From CBDDKZ01 sp965230415 (GTDB lineage: Bacteria > Bacteroidota > Bacteroidia > Cytophagales > JAAEPT01), in assembly GCA_965230415.1 (NCBI GenBank), contig CBDDKZ010000005.1, positions 3,658,001 through 3,722,000 of the forward strand: DNA of 64,000 nucleotides, read 5' to 3'. Below are positions 55,977 through 64,000 of this stretch, piece by piece. A program made the position numbers and the translations under genes. The notes below the pieces were generated by a model. That model was not told the origin of the DNA. It searched no databases and worked only from the letters and a program-made list of their open reading frames with translations. Numbering within the stretch: the stretch's first letter is position 1; each line of letters begins with the position of its first letter.

Positions 55977-57938
55977 TTAAAGGTTTTTGGGCTTCTTCAT
56001 ACAGTTAAATTTGTACGATAGGCTAAGGTTAGTCCTGTTGAATGAAACAGGTGTTGAAAAGTGGTTTTCATCTCTTGGCAATAGATTATTCAAGTCTATA
56101 TAATGTTGCAGGCTAACAGAAAGGTTATGAATAATGGGATAGTTTATACTGATAGTAGAGGCCACATGAGTAAGGTTTATAGCTTTGGAAGTCTCGTAAT
56201 TTTGACTTTGAGAATCAAAATATTGCCGTTGCTCTGTTTTTGAGTACACCTGACCTATATGCATGCCTAAGCCCAAACGTAATTTACCCGATATCTGATA
56301 GGTTAAATTGATATCGCCTCCCCATTCGTTGAGATATATTGTGCTTGATTCTTTTACAGAATTGATGGTTGGAGTTATAGCATTCAGTTCATAAAAGTTG
56401 TGTTGATAATCCATTCTATTGTAAAGCAGGTGAATGTTTAGATTCCAACGCAGACTTAAAGCATATTCGGCAAAAAGAGAGCTATTCCAATTTTCATTTA
56501 TGCTCCATTTGTCGAAGCCCTGATTGGTAACATTGGAGATTCCTGCTCTTAGACCTATATAGCGGGGCTTTAAGCTTAGTCCATCGTTATAACGGTTTGC
56601 TAGCTCTTTTTGCTGTTCTCTACTCTTTTTATCAGCAATTCTTTGCTCTTTTTTTAATAATTTTTTAGCCGCTTTGTCAATTTTTTCTTTTTGCTCTTCA
56701 CCGACCTTGACATTGGTTAGATGCGTGTATTGGTCGGTTTTGACTTCTTTTATACCATGATATGCAAGTATTGCGAGTTGTTCTGACCCCATTGAATCGA
56801 ATGGCAGGCAGCTGGTTTCTATGAGATTCAAGTTCGTAGATACTTGTTTCTCTTCTTTAATAGGCGTTAAAAGAGGAGAGATGCTCGTTTGCTTTGACAT
56901 CACAGTACGTGAATTGTCGTGTAAATCAGGATCTAATAACGAATTATTGGGGTAATACCCTTCGTCTGTCGGAGCGATTACAGTTGTGAACAAATCTTTC
57001 GCAGTAGAATGATTGATAATTAGACCGGAATTATCACTGCTAGTGGGTTTGTCGCTGTCTGAACGCTGAATGTTAGATTGAATCACGTCCTTGCCTTCAT
57101 TAGTATTTTGTGCGTAGTAATCCATTGCATTACCGGGTTCATAAGCGTTAATGGACTTGTTGCGGCTTGAACGTTGATTGTTCGATTGAGTCATGTCCTT
57201 GCTTTCTGTTGCGTTTTGTGTAAAGTAATCCACTGCGCTACCAGACTCATAAGCGTTAATAGACTTGTCGCCGCCTGAAAGTTGAATGTTCGGTTGAATC
57301 ATATCCTTACCTGCTGTTGTGTAATGCATCGTGTGCTTGATTGCATGATTAGGTTTATGCGACAATAATTTATCAGGCTTGCTCATAATTTCTTGCACGT
57401 GATCTTTTGTATAACTGTCGAATCTGGATTGTTCGATTGAGTGAACATTCAAGTGATTGTCATAATTAAAATACTTGTTGCTGGTAATTGCGTATTCTCT
57501 TGAATCCGTAACAACAAAGCTTTGAGGTCGAGATTTAGTAGTAGTGTAGCTTTTGACAATTAACAAGTCTTTGCAGGAAATTAAACTCAAGTTCCGTTTT
57601 GTGCGTTGATTACTCAGGGTCGGAATTTCGTTATTTAAGAGTAATAATGATTGTGATAGGTGGCTGTCGTTTTGAACTGATGACAATTCAGAATCGGTAT
57701 TTACAATTTCTTGTTGCTCCTTTTCAGTCAGCGAACCTTGACCAGCAAAAAAGCCTAAAGCCATAAAACCCAGGGCACCGAGCAGGTAATAAGTATATTT
57801 CTTTTTCCTTTTCTTTTCGGCAGTATGCTTTAACAATTTAACATTCATTTTCTGCCAAGATGCGTCTTCAAAGGCTGTTTCTGTCCTTTCGACATTTCTT
57901 TTTATTTGCGCATCAATATTTTTGTCCCATTTAATCAT
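55977..57938 (-). CDS. Trans-envelope protein with anti-sigma-like N-terminus, repeats and C-terminal beta-barrel
   Basis: A 653-residue protein. Residues 1-47 are cytoplasmic and charged (WDKNIDAQIKRNVERTETAFE); one helix lies at about 49-66; a long Ser/Asn-rich periplasmic linker (70-410) includes tandem 36-residue repeats (212-307); a Lys/Glu coiled stretch (412-450, KIDKAAKKLLKKEQRIADKK) follows; the last 200 residues have alternating strand patterns of an outer-membrane barrel (YIGLRAGISNV, NLNIHLLYNRMDYQ, NLSLSYKFNC). It overlaps the sigma gene by four bases. I infer it ties the outer membrane to sigma-factor control; the repeat DNA is annotated separately. Confidence 0.72.
   Translation of the reverse strand: MIKWDKNIDAQIKRNVERTETAFEDASWQKMNVKLLKHTAEKKRKKKYTYYLLGALGFMALGFFAGQGSLTEKEQQEIVNTDSELSSVQNDSHLSQSLLLLNNEIPTLSNQRTKRNLSLISCKDLLIVKSYTTTKSRPQSFVVTDSREYAITSNKYFNYDNHLNVHSIEQSRFDSYTKDHVQEIMSKPDKLLSHKPNHAIKHTMHYTTAGKDMIQPNIQLSGGDKSINAYESGSAVDYFTQNATESKDMTQSNNQRSSRNKSINAYEPGNAMDYYAQNTNEGKDVIQSNIQRSDSDKPTSSDNSGLIINHSTAKDLFTTVIAPTDEGYYPNNSLLDPDLHDNSRTVMSKQTSISPLLTPIKEEKQVSTNLNLIETSCLPFDSMGSEQLAILAYHGIKEVKTDQYTHLTNVKVGEEQKEKIDKAAKKLLKKEQRIADKKSREQQKELANRYNDGLSLKPRYIGLRAGISNVTNQGFDKWSINENWNSSLFAEYALSLRWNLNIHLLYNRMDYQHNFYELNAITPTINSVKESSTIYLNEWGGDINLTYQISGKLRLGLGMHIGQVYSKTEQRQYFDSQSQNYETSKAINLTHVASTISINYPIIHNLSVSLQHYIDLNNLLPRDENHFSTPVSFNRTNLSLSYKFNCMKKPKNL
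57018..57305 (-). repeat. Tandem 108-bp (36-residue) coding repeat in the linker
   Basis: Two full units and one partial, at 57305-57198, 57197-57090 and 57089-57018. Units one and two share K-D-M-[IT]-Q-x-N, KSINAYE[SP]G and [AM]DY[FY][TA]QN; unit three keeps DVIQSNIQRSDSDKP and then decays. In-frame length (108) means unit number can change without breaking the protein. Confidence 0.8.
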
Positions 57939-58495
57939 AGCGCTATCAGAAAATTATTGTTTTTAGTATATATTTTTTGAAGCTCCCTTTTGGCATTTGT
58001 GAGGTGCCATTTGGACGTACCTACTGAGATATGAAGCATTTGAGCTATTTCATGATGTTTATAGCCTTCGAGGACGTAGAGCGAGAATACGTTTCTGCTC
58101 GCTGGAGGAATTTGTTGTATGTAGGTCAGGATTTCTTTGGCGTTGATAATTTCCAGGGCGTCGTTGCTGATGAAAACATCTGCGGCATCGTCTAATTCGA
58201 TGACCTCACGGTAGCGCGTGGTATGCCTAATGTGATCAATGACTGTATGAAAGGCAATTTTACGAATCCAACCCGCAAGGGAACCATCTGCTTTATACGT
58301 TTTTATATTGGTAAATACTTTTAGAAATACATCGTTTAAAACTTCTACAGCCTCTTCTTTATTGGAAGTGTATCTTAAACAATAGTTCATGATATGACTA
58401 TAGAAGCGCCTATAGAGTTCTGCCTGGGCGGAAGAATTACCTTTCTTGCATCCTTTCAGCAATTTGTTCCCTCCTGTATTAGCGTTGTACTCCAT
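57935..58495 (-). CDS. ECF-type RNA polymerase sigma factor
   Basis: A 186-residue sigma-70 family member of the ECF class with only regions 2 and 4. Region 2 is about 25-95 (YNYCLRYTSNKEEAVEVLNDVFLKVF, GSLAGWIRKIAFHTVIDHIR) and region 4 about 120-180 (IPPASRNVFSLYVLEGYKHHEIAQ, MLHISVGTSKWHLTNAKRELQ with an unusual SKWHLTNAK helix). The gene overlaps the downstream trans-envelope gene by four bases. It is likely held by that protein's N-terminus until released by an envelope signal. Its own promoter lies in the spacer 58496-58692. Confidence 0.92.
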   Translation of the reverse strand: MEYNANTGGNKLLKGCKKGNSSAQAELYRRFYSHIMNYCLRYTSNKEEAVEVLNDVFLKVFTNIKTYKADGSLAGWIRKIAFHTVIDHIRHTTRYREVIELDDAADVFISNDALEIINAKEILTYIQQIPPASRNVFSLYVLEGYKHHEIAQMLHISVGTSKWHLTNAKRELQKIYTKNNNFLIAL

Positions 58496-58692
58496 AAAAA
58501 TTCTCTAATTGAGCTATACTTTCGAACCTAGAGTCGTATAGCATAGGAAGATGGTTGGGTCGCTTTTAATTTTTTTTTTAAAATAGTTTAAAAAGCGTAA
58601 TAAAACCGGGAAATGTTTTGAATTGTAACTATTTAAAATCTTTAAATAGCGCAAATAGGTTTAAAGGGCCTTAATAAAACAGTTTGTTGAGC

Positions 58693-58722
58693 AAAAAAAA
58701 AAAGAGGTTCATTTGAACCTCT
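58693..58722 (-). terminator. Rho-independent terminator of the M3 peptidase gene
   Basis: On the minus strand the hairpin AGAGGTTCA-(AA)-TGAACCTCT (58722-58703) is followed by about ten T (58702-58693), six bases after the peptidase stop codon. Confidence 0.9.
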
Positions 58723-58728
58723 CTTCTG

Positions 58729-60762
58729 TTATTTTAATAAACCGGCACGCCTTAACAGCGCCTTGTTATCGGGTTCTTTGCCTCTGAATTTTTTATACAG
58801 TTTTGACGGATGTTCTTTTCCTCCCGCCGAGAGCACATGTTCTTTAAATAAATTCGCAGTTTCCTGATCGAAAATCCCTTTTTCTTTAAATGCTTCAAAT
58901 GCATCTGCGTCTAAAACTTCGGCCCATTTGTAACTATAATATCCGGCCGAATACCCCCCCTGAAAGATATGGGAGAACTGACAACTGGTACAGGCTTCCT
59001 TTACGTCTTCCAATAAGCTGGTCGCAGAGGTTGCCTCACGTTCAAATAGCTGTACATCAGAGATTGTTGATGGATCAGCAGCATGCCAGGCCATGTCTAA
59101 AAGTCCAAAAGATAATTGTCTTACTGTGGCCATTCCTGCCTGGAAGTTGGCACTTTCTTTTATTTTTTCTATTAATGATACAGGAATTGATGTCCCGTTT
59201 TCATAGTGTTTAGCGAATAAATCGAGGCACTCTTGTTCATAACACCAATTCTCTAATATTTGAGAAGGTAGTTCCACAAAATCCCAGTATACATTTGTTC
59301 CGCTTAAAGATCCGTAAGTCCCTTTGGCCAACATGCCATGTAAAGCATGTCCAAACTCATGAAATAGCGTGCTTACTTCATTGAACGTAAGTAAAGACGG
59401 TTTCGTACCTGTGGGTTTGGTGAAGTTACAAACTATAGATACGTGAGGTCGCTGTTCCTTACCCTCACATACGTACTGGTCTCTATATGATGTCATCCAC
59501 GCTCCCTGACGTTTCCCGGATCTGGGGAAAAAATCGGCATAAAATACAGCTACGTGCTTGTCAGATTCGTCTGTTACCTCATAGGCTATCACATCTTCGT
59601 GATAAACATCTATGTCGTTATTTTGCTCAAAATTCAAGCCGTACAGCTTTTGAGCTGTTTCGAATACACCATCAATTACTTTTTCTAGCTGGAAGTAGGG
59701 CTTCAGTAGCTCATCATCAATGGAGAAGAGCTGTTTTTTTAATTTTTCACTGTAATAGGTAGTATCCCAACGCTTCAAATTTTCAATGCCGTCGGTTTCT
59801 TTGGCAAATTTTTGAAGTGCTTCCAACTCTTTTTTAGCGTAAGGCATGGATGCTTCAAGTAATTCTTCCAGGAAGCTTTTGACTTTGAATGGTGATTCTG
59901 CCATCCTTTCCTCTAGCGTGAAATGTGCATGAGTAGTATACCCCAGTAAGTTTGCTCTTTTGTGTCGCAGCCCAGCTATCTTTTTTACAATTTCTTGATT
60001 ATCCAACTCATCATTATGGAAACATTTGGAAACGTAAGCTTTAAACAATTTTTCCCTTAAATCCCTGTTTTGAGCATATGTCATGAAAGGAATGTAGCTT
60101 GGGTAGTCAAGGGTAAATACCCATACATTTTCTTTGCCTTTTTCCTTTGCCTGAAGTGCTGCCGCTTCAATAATTCCTTCCGGCAAGCCTGCCAGGTCCT
60201 CTTCCTGATCAATTACAAGCTCATATTTGTTGTTTTCCGCAAGTACATGTTCACCAAATGTTAATGAAATTGACGATTTTTCTTCATCAATAGCTCGTAG
60301 CTCAGATTTCTGTTCTTCATTTAATAGCGCCCCATTTCTAACAAAGCTTTTGTATGTTTTTTCAAGTAGCGTCGTTTGTTCTGTATTCAGGTTCAGGCTT
60401 TCCTTATTATTGTATACTGTTTTTATTCGCAGAAAGAGTGGTGCATTTAAGGTAATGTCATTAGCGTAGTTAGTCAGAATTGGAGATATCTCCTGGGCAA
60501 GAGCCTGCATTTCATCGTTTGTTTCTGCCGAATTCAGGTTGAAAAATAGGGATGTTACAATACCCAATTGCTCTCCGCTCTTTTCCAATGCTTCAATCGT
60601 GTTCTCAAAACTTGGAGCTTCACTATTTGAACAAATTTGCGCAATTTCTTCTCGCCCTTCTGCTATACTCGCTTCTATTGCCGGCAGGTAATGCGCTGTT
60701 TCGATTTTCGAAAAAGGAGCAGTTTCGAATGGAGTGTTAAACTTTTCTAATAAAGGATTCAT
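58729..60762 (-). CDS. M3 family oligopeptidase (Dcp/OpdA type)
   Basis: A 677-residue cytosolic metallopeptidase. The zinc motif HEFGH (His468, Glu469, His472 in TLFHEFGHALHGML) is intact, as is the third-ligand region ENWCYEQECLDLFAKHY. The C-terminal HPSKLYKKFRGKEPD-x-ALLRRAGLL tail is typical of the peptidyl-dipeptidase Dcp/oligopeptidase A group, which breaks down short peptides. There is no signal peptide. It is followed by a terminator at 58722-58693. Confidence 0.94.
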   Translation of the reverse strand: MNPLLEKFNTPFETAPFSKIETAHYLPAIEASIAEGREEIAQICSNSEAPSFENTIEALEKSGEQLGIVTSLFFNLNSAETNDEMQALAQEISPILTNYANDITLNAPLFLRIKTVYNNKESLNLNTEQTTLLEKTYKSFVRNGALLNEEQKSELRAIDEEKSSISLTFGEHVLAENNKYELVIDQEEDLAGLPEGIIEAAALQAKEKGKENVWVFTLDYPSYIPFMTYAQNRDLREKLFKAYVSKCFHNDELDNQEIVKKIAGLRHKRANLLGYTTHAHFTLEERMAESPFKVKSFLEELLEASMPYAKKELEALQKFAKETDGIENLKRWDTTYYSEKLKKQLFSIDDELLKPYFQLEKVIDGVFETAQKLYGLNFEQNNDIDVYHEDVIAYEVTDESDKHVAVFYADFFPRSGKRQGAWMTSYRDQYVCEGKEQRPHVSIVCNFTKPTGTKPSLLTFNEVSTLFHEFGHALHGMLAKGTYGSLSGTNVYWDFVELPSQILENWCYEQECLDLFAKHYENGTSIPVSLIEKIKESANFQAGMATVRQLSFGLLDMAWHAADPSTISDVQLFEREATSATSLLEDVKEACTSCQFSHIFQGGYSAGYYSYKWAEVLDADAFEAFKEKGIFDQETANLFKEHVLSAGGKEHPSKLYKKFRGKEPDNKALLRRAGLLK

Positions 60763-60767
60763 AGGTC

Positions 60768-61361
60768 TTAAACAGTAGTAGTTTCTACTTTCCAGTTATT
60801 TACTTCAATAATTTGGTCTATTAAATCAACTTCTGCGTGTGATTTTAATGTACGCATACGTATGATCTTCCCACCTTCTCCGGTAAAATGATAGGTGACG
60901 TTGCAAAGTGGTTGTTTGATTTTTATTAAGCCAACTGATTGACTTACCGTTTCGTATTTTTTGACCAGTTTTACCTTTTCCAGTGGTATTTGCTTCAGGC
61001 TTTTGTTAAAAACCTCATTTCTAAGCTCACTTTTATTAAAATCAATGACCTGTTTGCTGAGACCAAGAAGTCCTAAGGTAAAAGATAAAACTACAAAAAG
61101 AAGTGATACGGCAATGCTGGAAAAAAGAAGTTCTTTTGGAGCTTGATTGACATACAGTTTATAGCAGGCAAACATTGCGGCACCGGCAATTAATAGTAGA
61201 GCCGGAGTAATGATTTTAGAAATTGTAGCTGATGTCTCTCCCGGTGCGACAGTTATTACCTTGTCTTCAATGGACAATTTAGACACCTCATAGTTGTTCT
61301 CAGGGTAAAAACCGGTGTTAACGGCAGATTTCCATGATTCGATTATTTCAGAAGGACCCAT
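60768..61361 (-). CDS. Uncharacterised membrane protein with two helices
   Basis: A 197-residue protein: a cytoplasmic or soluble N-terminal part (1-48), two helices (about 50-70 and 80-104), and a C-terminal domain (about 110-197) with basic patches (LEKVKLVKKYETVSQSVGLI). I do not recognise a family. It is encoded between the lipoprotein at 61368 and the M3 peptidase, with a six-base spacer on each side. These three genes may be one operon. Confidence 0.65.
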   Translation of the reverse strand: MGPSEIIESWKSAVNTGFYPENNYEVSKLSIEDKVITVAPGETSATISKIITPALLLIAGAAMFACYKLYVNQAPKELLFSSIAVSLLFVVLSFTLGLLGLSKQVIDFNKSELRNEVFNKSLKQIPLEKVKLVKKYETVSQSVGLIKIKQPLCNVTYHFTGEGGKIIRMRTLKSHAEVDLIDQIIEVNNWKVETTTV

Positions 61362-61367
61362 ATGCTG

Positions 61368-61964
61368 TTATTCTTCAAATCTGAATGTAAGATCTACTAA
61401 GCCGTTAAGGAAATTGGGGTCTCTATCAGTGAAAACACGATCATTGTCGTTGGCAGACTTTCTCACTGAACTGAATAACACAACATTATTAATTGTGTCA
61501 GGGAGGAGAGGAGTGTCCTGTAAAGTGGTATCTGTCATGGAAAACCAATTGGATGTTTTAATGGTAACCATAATTGTATCTTCTGCTTTGACTTCAATGA
61601 ATGGTATTTCGTACCAATTCCAGGTTCCTGCAGTATACAAAACATCGTCTTGTCCCAAAATATTGATGTTGGGTTGATCGTTTCTCCAAAAAGTGGCCTG
61701 TACAGAATCATTTACAGGAAGGTTTAATGCCAGGTTTTGAATAAAACCATCTTTTAAAGGGATTACTATTAATCCTCTTTCTTCAAAGCCCTGATTCAGG
61801 AAGGTGTCCACTATCGCGAGGTGCTCGTTTTGCGCTGTAATGGCATTAACCGGGGACGCAATCGTGATTATTTGCGCAGGTGTTTCCTCTTCCCTAAGGC
61901 AAGATTGCAGGCCCAGCGTAAACGTAATTAGAGAGAATACAAGGAGAATATGCTTAATGTTCAT
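61368..61964 (-). CDS. Uncharacterised lipoprotein
   Basis: A 198-residue lipoprotein with a signal ending LGLQS-C at about residue 22 and a beta-rich C-terminal domain (VFTDRDPNFLNGLVDLTFRFEE; YTAGTWNWYEIPFIEVKAEDTI). ATG at 61964 (MNIKHILL) is preferred; the frame extends to 61988 without a signal-like start. No family is recognised. It lies six bases upstream of the membrane protein gene. Confidence 0.7.
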   Translation of the reverse strand: MNIKHILLVFSLITFTLGLQSCLREEETPAQIITIASPVNAITAQNEHLAIVDTFLNQGFEERGLIVIPLKDGFIQNLALNLPVNDSVQATFWRNDQPNINILGQDDVLYTAGTWNWYEIPFIEVKAEDTIMVTIKTSNWFSMTDTTLQDTPLLPDTINNVVLFSSVRKSANDNDRVFTDRDPNFLNGLVDLTFRFEE

Positions 61965-62016
61965 GTCTTTCTTTATGAAACGGGGCATAAAAATAACTAT
62001 TTAAAATGAAATAAGG

Positions 62017-62208
62017 TTATTTCGAGAAAAAGCTTTTCTTAACAGCATCAAAAATCCATGACGCGACCATGAGGCCACAGATAATATAGACCAGTGTTTT
62101 AAAGGATTCAAAGTCGATGGCTTTGGAATGGTAAAAATACCAAACTAGCACAAAACAAACGGTTAGTGCGACTTTCACCATGAAAAGCCAAGCAATTTTA
62201 AATTTCAT
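62017..62208 (-). CDS. Small two-helix membrane protein
   Basis: A 63-residue protein with two helices (about 5-25 and 37-55) joined by a short loop (HSKAIDFESFKT) and a basic end (KKSFFSK). I know no function. It is upstream of the lipoprotein by about 50 bases on the same strand and faces a divergent small gene at 62280. Confidence 0.55.
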   Translation of the reverse strand: MKFKIAWLFMVKVALTVCFVLVWYFYHSKAIDFESFKTLVYIICGLMVASWIFDAVKKSFFSK

Positions 62209-62242
62209 TTTGCTAATTTAAGTTTAAAATTGCATAATTTTG
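62209..62242 (+). promoter_or_regulatory. Candidate promoter for the small gene at 62280
   Basis: TTTG (62209-62212), 22 bases, then TAATTTTG (62235-62242), matches the Bacteroidota -33/-7 pattern with slightly wide spacing. It starts one base after the start of the divergent small membrane gene, so the region is shared. Confidence 0.4.
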
Positions 62243-62279
62243 CCCAATAATTTGATAAGGAGGTTTAAAGCCATTGTGT

Positions 62280-62444
62280 ATGGAAGATAATAAGGATAGT
62301 CAACAAGAAGCTCAGGACGAATGGATTCGACTGGTTCATGAAGGCACTTGCTGCGCTGCAGATGACACTCAGGAGATTGAAAAACAAGCTTTTATTGATA
62401 AGCACGTTAGAGGCGAATCTAAGAAAACGCGGGAATGTCAGTAA
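62280..62444 (+). CDS. Small acidic cytosolic protein with a CC motif
   Basis: A 54-residue frame from ATG 62280 to TAA 62442-62444: an acidic N-terminus (MEDNKDSQQEAQDEW), a HEGTCCAADDTQE segment with adjacent cysteines, and a basic end. There is a promoter-like element 38 bases upstream. The 3' end overlaps the convergent acyl-CoA dehydrogenase gene by 26 bases. No family is recognised; it might be spurious, but the promoter and start support it. Confidence 0.45.
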   Translation: MEDNKDSQQEAQDEWIRLVHEGTCCAADDTQEIEKQAFIDKHVRGESKKTRECQ

Positions 62445-63576
62445 TGTCCGCACCTAATATGAGCAAATGAATGTCGTGTGTACCTTCATAAGTAATCACG
62501 GACTCTAAATTCATGATATGCCTCATTATAGGGAATTCTCCTGTAATGCCCATTGCACCCAAAATTTGCCTGGACTCACGGGCCACGTCAAGGGCCATTT
62601 TTACATTATTACGTTTAGCCATAGATATTTGAGCGGTGCTGGCTTTGCCTTCATTCATAAGTTGACCCAATCTTAGACTAAGTAGTTGGGCTTTAGTTAT
62701 TTCTGTAAGCATTTCTGACAGCTTTTTTTGTGTAAGCTGAAAAGAGGCAATGGGCTTACCAAATTGATTTCTTTCTTTCGCATAATTTAATGCACATTCA
62801 TAGCAAGCTTTAGCCGCACCAATAGCCCCCCAGGATATTCCGTAACGGGCTTTGTCCAGACACATTAAAGGTGCTCCCAAACCGTCTTTTTCCGGAAGAA
62901 TTTGATCTTCACTTATAAATACATTTTCGAATACCAACTCGCCGGTTGTACTGGCTCTTAATGACCATTTGCCTTTAATTTCGGGCGTACTAACTCCTTT
63001 TGAATTACAATCGACAATTATTCCGGTGATTCGCTTGTTTTCATTCTTTGCCCAAACAATCGCGATATCGGCTTCGGGGGAATTTGTAATCCACATTTTG
63101 GCTCCGTTTAACAAGTAGCCACCTGCTGTTTTAGTGATTTTCGTTGTTAGTGCAGAAGGATTTGAGCCAACATCAGGTTCAGTAAGCCCAAAGCAGCCTA
63201 AAAGCTCCCCGGATGCCAACCCGGGTAGGTATTTCTTTTTTTGAGATGCGGTACCAAAAGCATAGATGGGGTACATTACTAAAGAGCTTTGAACAGAAGC
63301 GGTTGATCTTACACCCGAATCACATCGCTCAATTTCTTCCATAATTATTCCATAGGCGATATGGTCCATACCTCCCCCTCCATATTCTATCGGTATGTCG
63401 GCACCAAAAGCACCCACACTTCCCAGTTTTTTGACTATTTCTGAAGGGAACTCTGCCTTTTCAGCGGCTGTTTCAATAATGGGTTCAATTTCTTTGCTAA
63501 TAAACTGGGCAATACTTCGTTTTATTAATAAATGTTCATCAGATAATAGTTGAGCAATGTCATAGAAATCGGTCAT
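62419..63576 (-). CDS. Acyl-CoA dehydrogenase, glutaryl-CoA dehydrogenase-like
   Basis: A 385-residue flavoenzyme. Diagnostic features are GCFGLTEPDVGSNPSALTT, KMWITNSPEADIAIVWA, GKWSLRASTTGELVFENV (the SLRAS-TG stretch of the GcdH group), RYGISWGAIGAAKACYECAL and the catalytic Glu of NLESVITYEGTHDIHLLILG. GcdH oxidises and decarboxylates glutaryl-CoA in lysine and tryptophan breakdown. The tryptophan 2,3-dioxygenase gene starts 73 bases away on the other strand, which fits that pathway. Start at 63576 (MTDFYD) is preferred over 63585. Confidence 0.88.
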   Translation of the reverse strand: MTDFYDIAQLLSDEHLLIKRSIAQFISKEIEPIIETAAEKAEFPSEIVKKLGSVGAFGADIPIEYGGGGMDHIAYGIIMEEIERCDSGVRSTASVQSSLVMYPIYAFGTASQKKKYLPGLASGELLGCFGLTEPDVGSNPSALTTKITKTAGGYLLNGAKMWITNSPEADIAIVWAKNENKRITGIIVDCNSKGVSTPEIKGKWSLRASTTGELVFENVFISEDQILPEKDGLGAPLMCLDKARYGISWGAIGAAKACYECALNYAKERNQFGKPIASFQLTQKKLSEMLTEITKAQLLSLRLGQLMNEGKASTAQISMAKRNNVKMALDVARESRQILGAMGITGEFPIMRHIMNLESVITYEGTHDIHLLILGADITDIPAFS

Positions 63577-63649
63577 AATTACCACTATTTTGGGTTTCGA
63601 TAAAAATATCGCGAAATTTACATAGTTTACGTTACATTAATTGGAAAAG

Positions 63650-64000
63650 ATGTCTGAAAAAAAATTGGATGAAGAAGTTGTAAATTTAGTACTTCAACTA
63701 AAAGATAAATATGAAAATGTTGGTGAGAGCCTGACTGATCACCTTGAAGGCATATTGTACTCAGATTTCGTTAATTACTGGGACTATGTAGGGGTTGACG
63801 CCTTATTGAACTTACAAAAACCTAAAACGAAGTATCCAGATGAAATGATTTTTATAATCTATCATCAGATAACAGAATTGTACTTCAAGATTATTATCCA
63901 TGAATTAGAACAAATAGGGTTTAATCAGCATCTTAATGGCTCATTTTTTGTGGAAAAATTGGACCGCATAAATAAATATTTTGCACACCTAAGTGAGTCT
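63650..64000 (+). CDS. kynA: Tryptophan 2,3-dioxygenase, N-terminal part
   Basis: The frame opens at ATG 63650 and runs off the right edge after 117 codons. It includes YSDFVNYWDYVGVDALLNLQ and DEMIFIIYHQITELYFKIII, with the His of YHQ and the ELYFK segment of tryptophan 2,3-dioxygenase. This heme enzyme opens the tryptophan ring in the kynurenine pathway. It is divergent to the GcdH-like gene, and the 73-base gap must hold both promoters. Confidence 0.9.
   Translation, partial: MSEKKLDEEVVNLVLQLKDKYENVGESLTDHLEGILYSDFVNYWDYVGVDALLNLQKPKTKYPDEMIFIIYHQITELYFKIIIHELEQIGFNQHLNGSFFVEKLDRINKYFAHLSES

Noticed and set aside
57018..57305. CRISPR-like array
   Set aside because: The repeats are 108 bp, contiguous without spacers, and in frame with a coding region.

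Overview
The window is an AT-rich stretch of a Bacteroidota chromosome, most likely a marine or environmental member of the Cytophagales. The evidence is an alternative complex III cluster followed by an A1-type cytochrome oxidase with two subunit III genes, several proteins ending in type IX secretion (T9SS) sorting domains, TonB-dependent transport, an ECF sigma factor with a trans-envelope partner, and promoter-like TAnnTTTG elements of the Bacteroidota type. I saw no rRNA, tRNA, CRISPR array, insertion sequence or prophage.

Layout. 1-11311 is a respiratory operon: the end of actB, then actC-actD-actE-actF, coxB, coxA, a heme O synthase, two subunit III genes, subunit IV, a cysteine-less SCO-like protein, a DUF420 protein and a small CxxC membrane protein. 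Together they carry electrons from menaquinol to oxygen. 11393-18503 holds a large multi-pass sensor histidine kinase and a large outer-membrane or surface protein, facing an MlaE/MlaF-type lipid transporter (18504-19984). 20091-25412 holds an SDR oxidoreductase, ispG, a 52-residue membrane protein and hisG-hisD, closed by a strong terminator. 25679-31100 holds a secreted protein of six dockerin-like repeats, a dicluster ferredoxin, a TPR-CHAT protease-like protein and a PAP2-like protein. 31186-34935 holds secreted GH42 and GH43 glycosidases and a broken small gene. 35166-37326 holds two DinB-like genes and a membrane-anchored AraC regulator. 37762-46450 holds a short Gly-rich peptide with a RiPP-precursor look, a lectin-like T9SS protein, a TonB receptor of ZnuD-like type behind a promoter with two identical-pattern palindromes, a PKD/beta-helix protein and a pair of carboxymuconolactone-decarboxylase-like genes. 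46630-48600 holds a GyrI-like protein and a lipoprotein.

48727-58495 is the most distinctive block: six tightly spaced minus-strand genes, namely an ECF sigma factor, a protein with an anti-sigma-like N-terminus, one inner-membrane helix, a repeat-bearing linker and a C-terminal beta-barrel, a lipoprotein, a T9SS protein, and two tandem FG-GAP/VCBS T9SS proteins. It looks like a self-contained envelope-signalling and surface-display locus. 58729-64000 is mostly metabolic: an M3 peptidase, small membrane proteins and lipoproteins, a glutaryl-CoA-dehydrogenase-like enzyme and the start of tryptophan 2,3-dioxygenase.

At least four genes carry apparent lesions: no ATG for the histidine kinase, a 9-T run that shifts the surface protein frame, a one-base loss in the ferredoxin, and an in-frame stop in the gene at 34342-34935. 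Either the assembly has small indels or these are real mutations; raw reads would decide.
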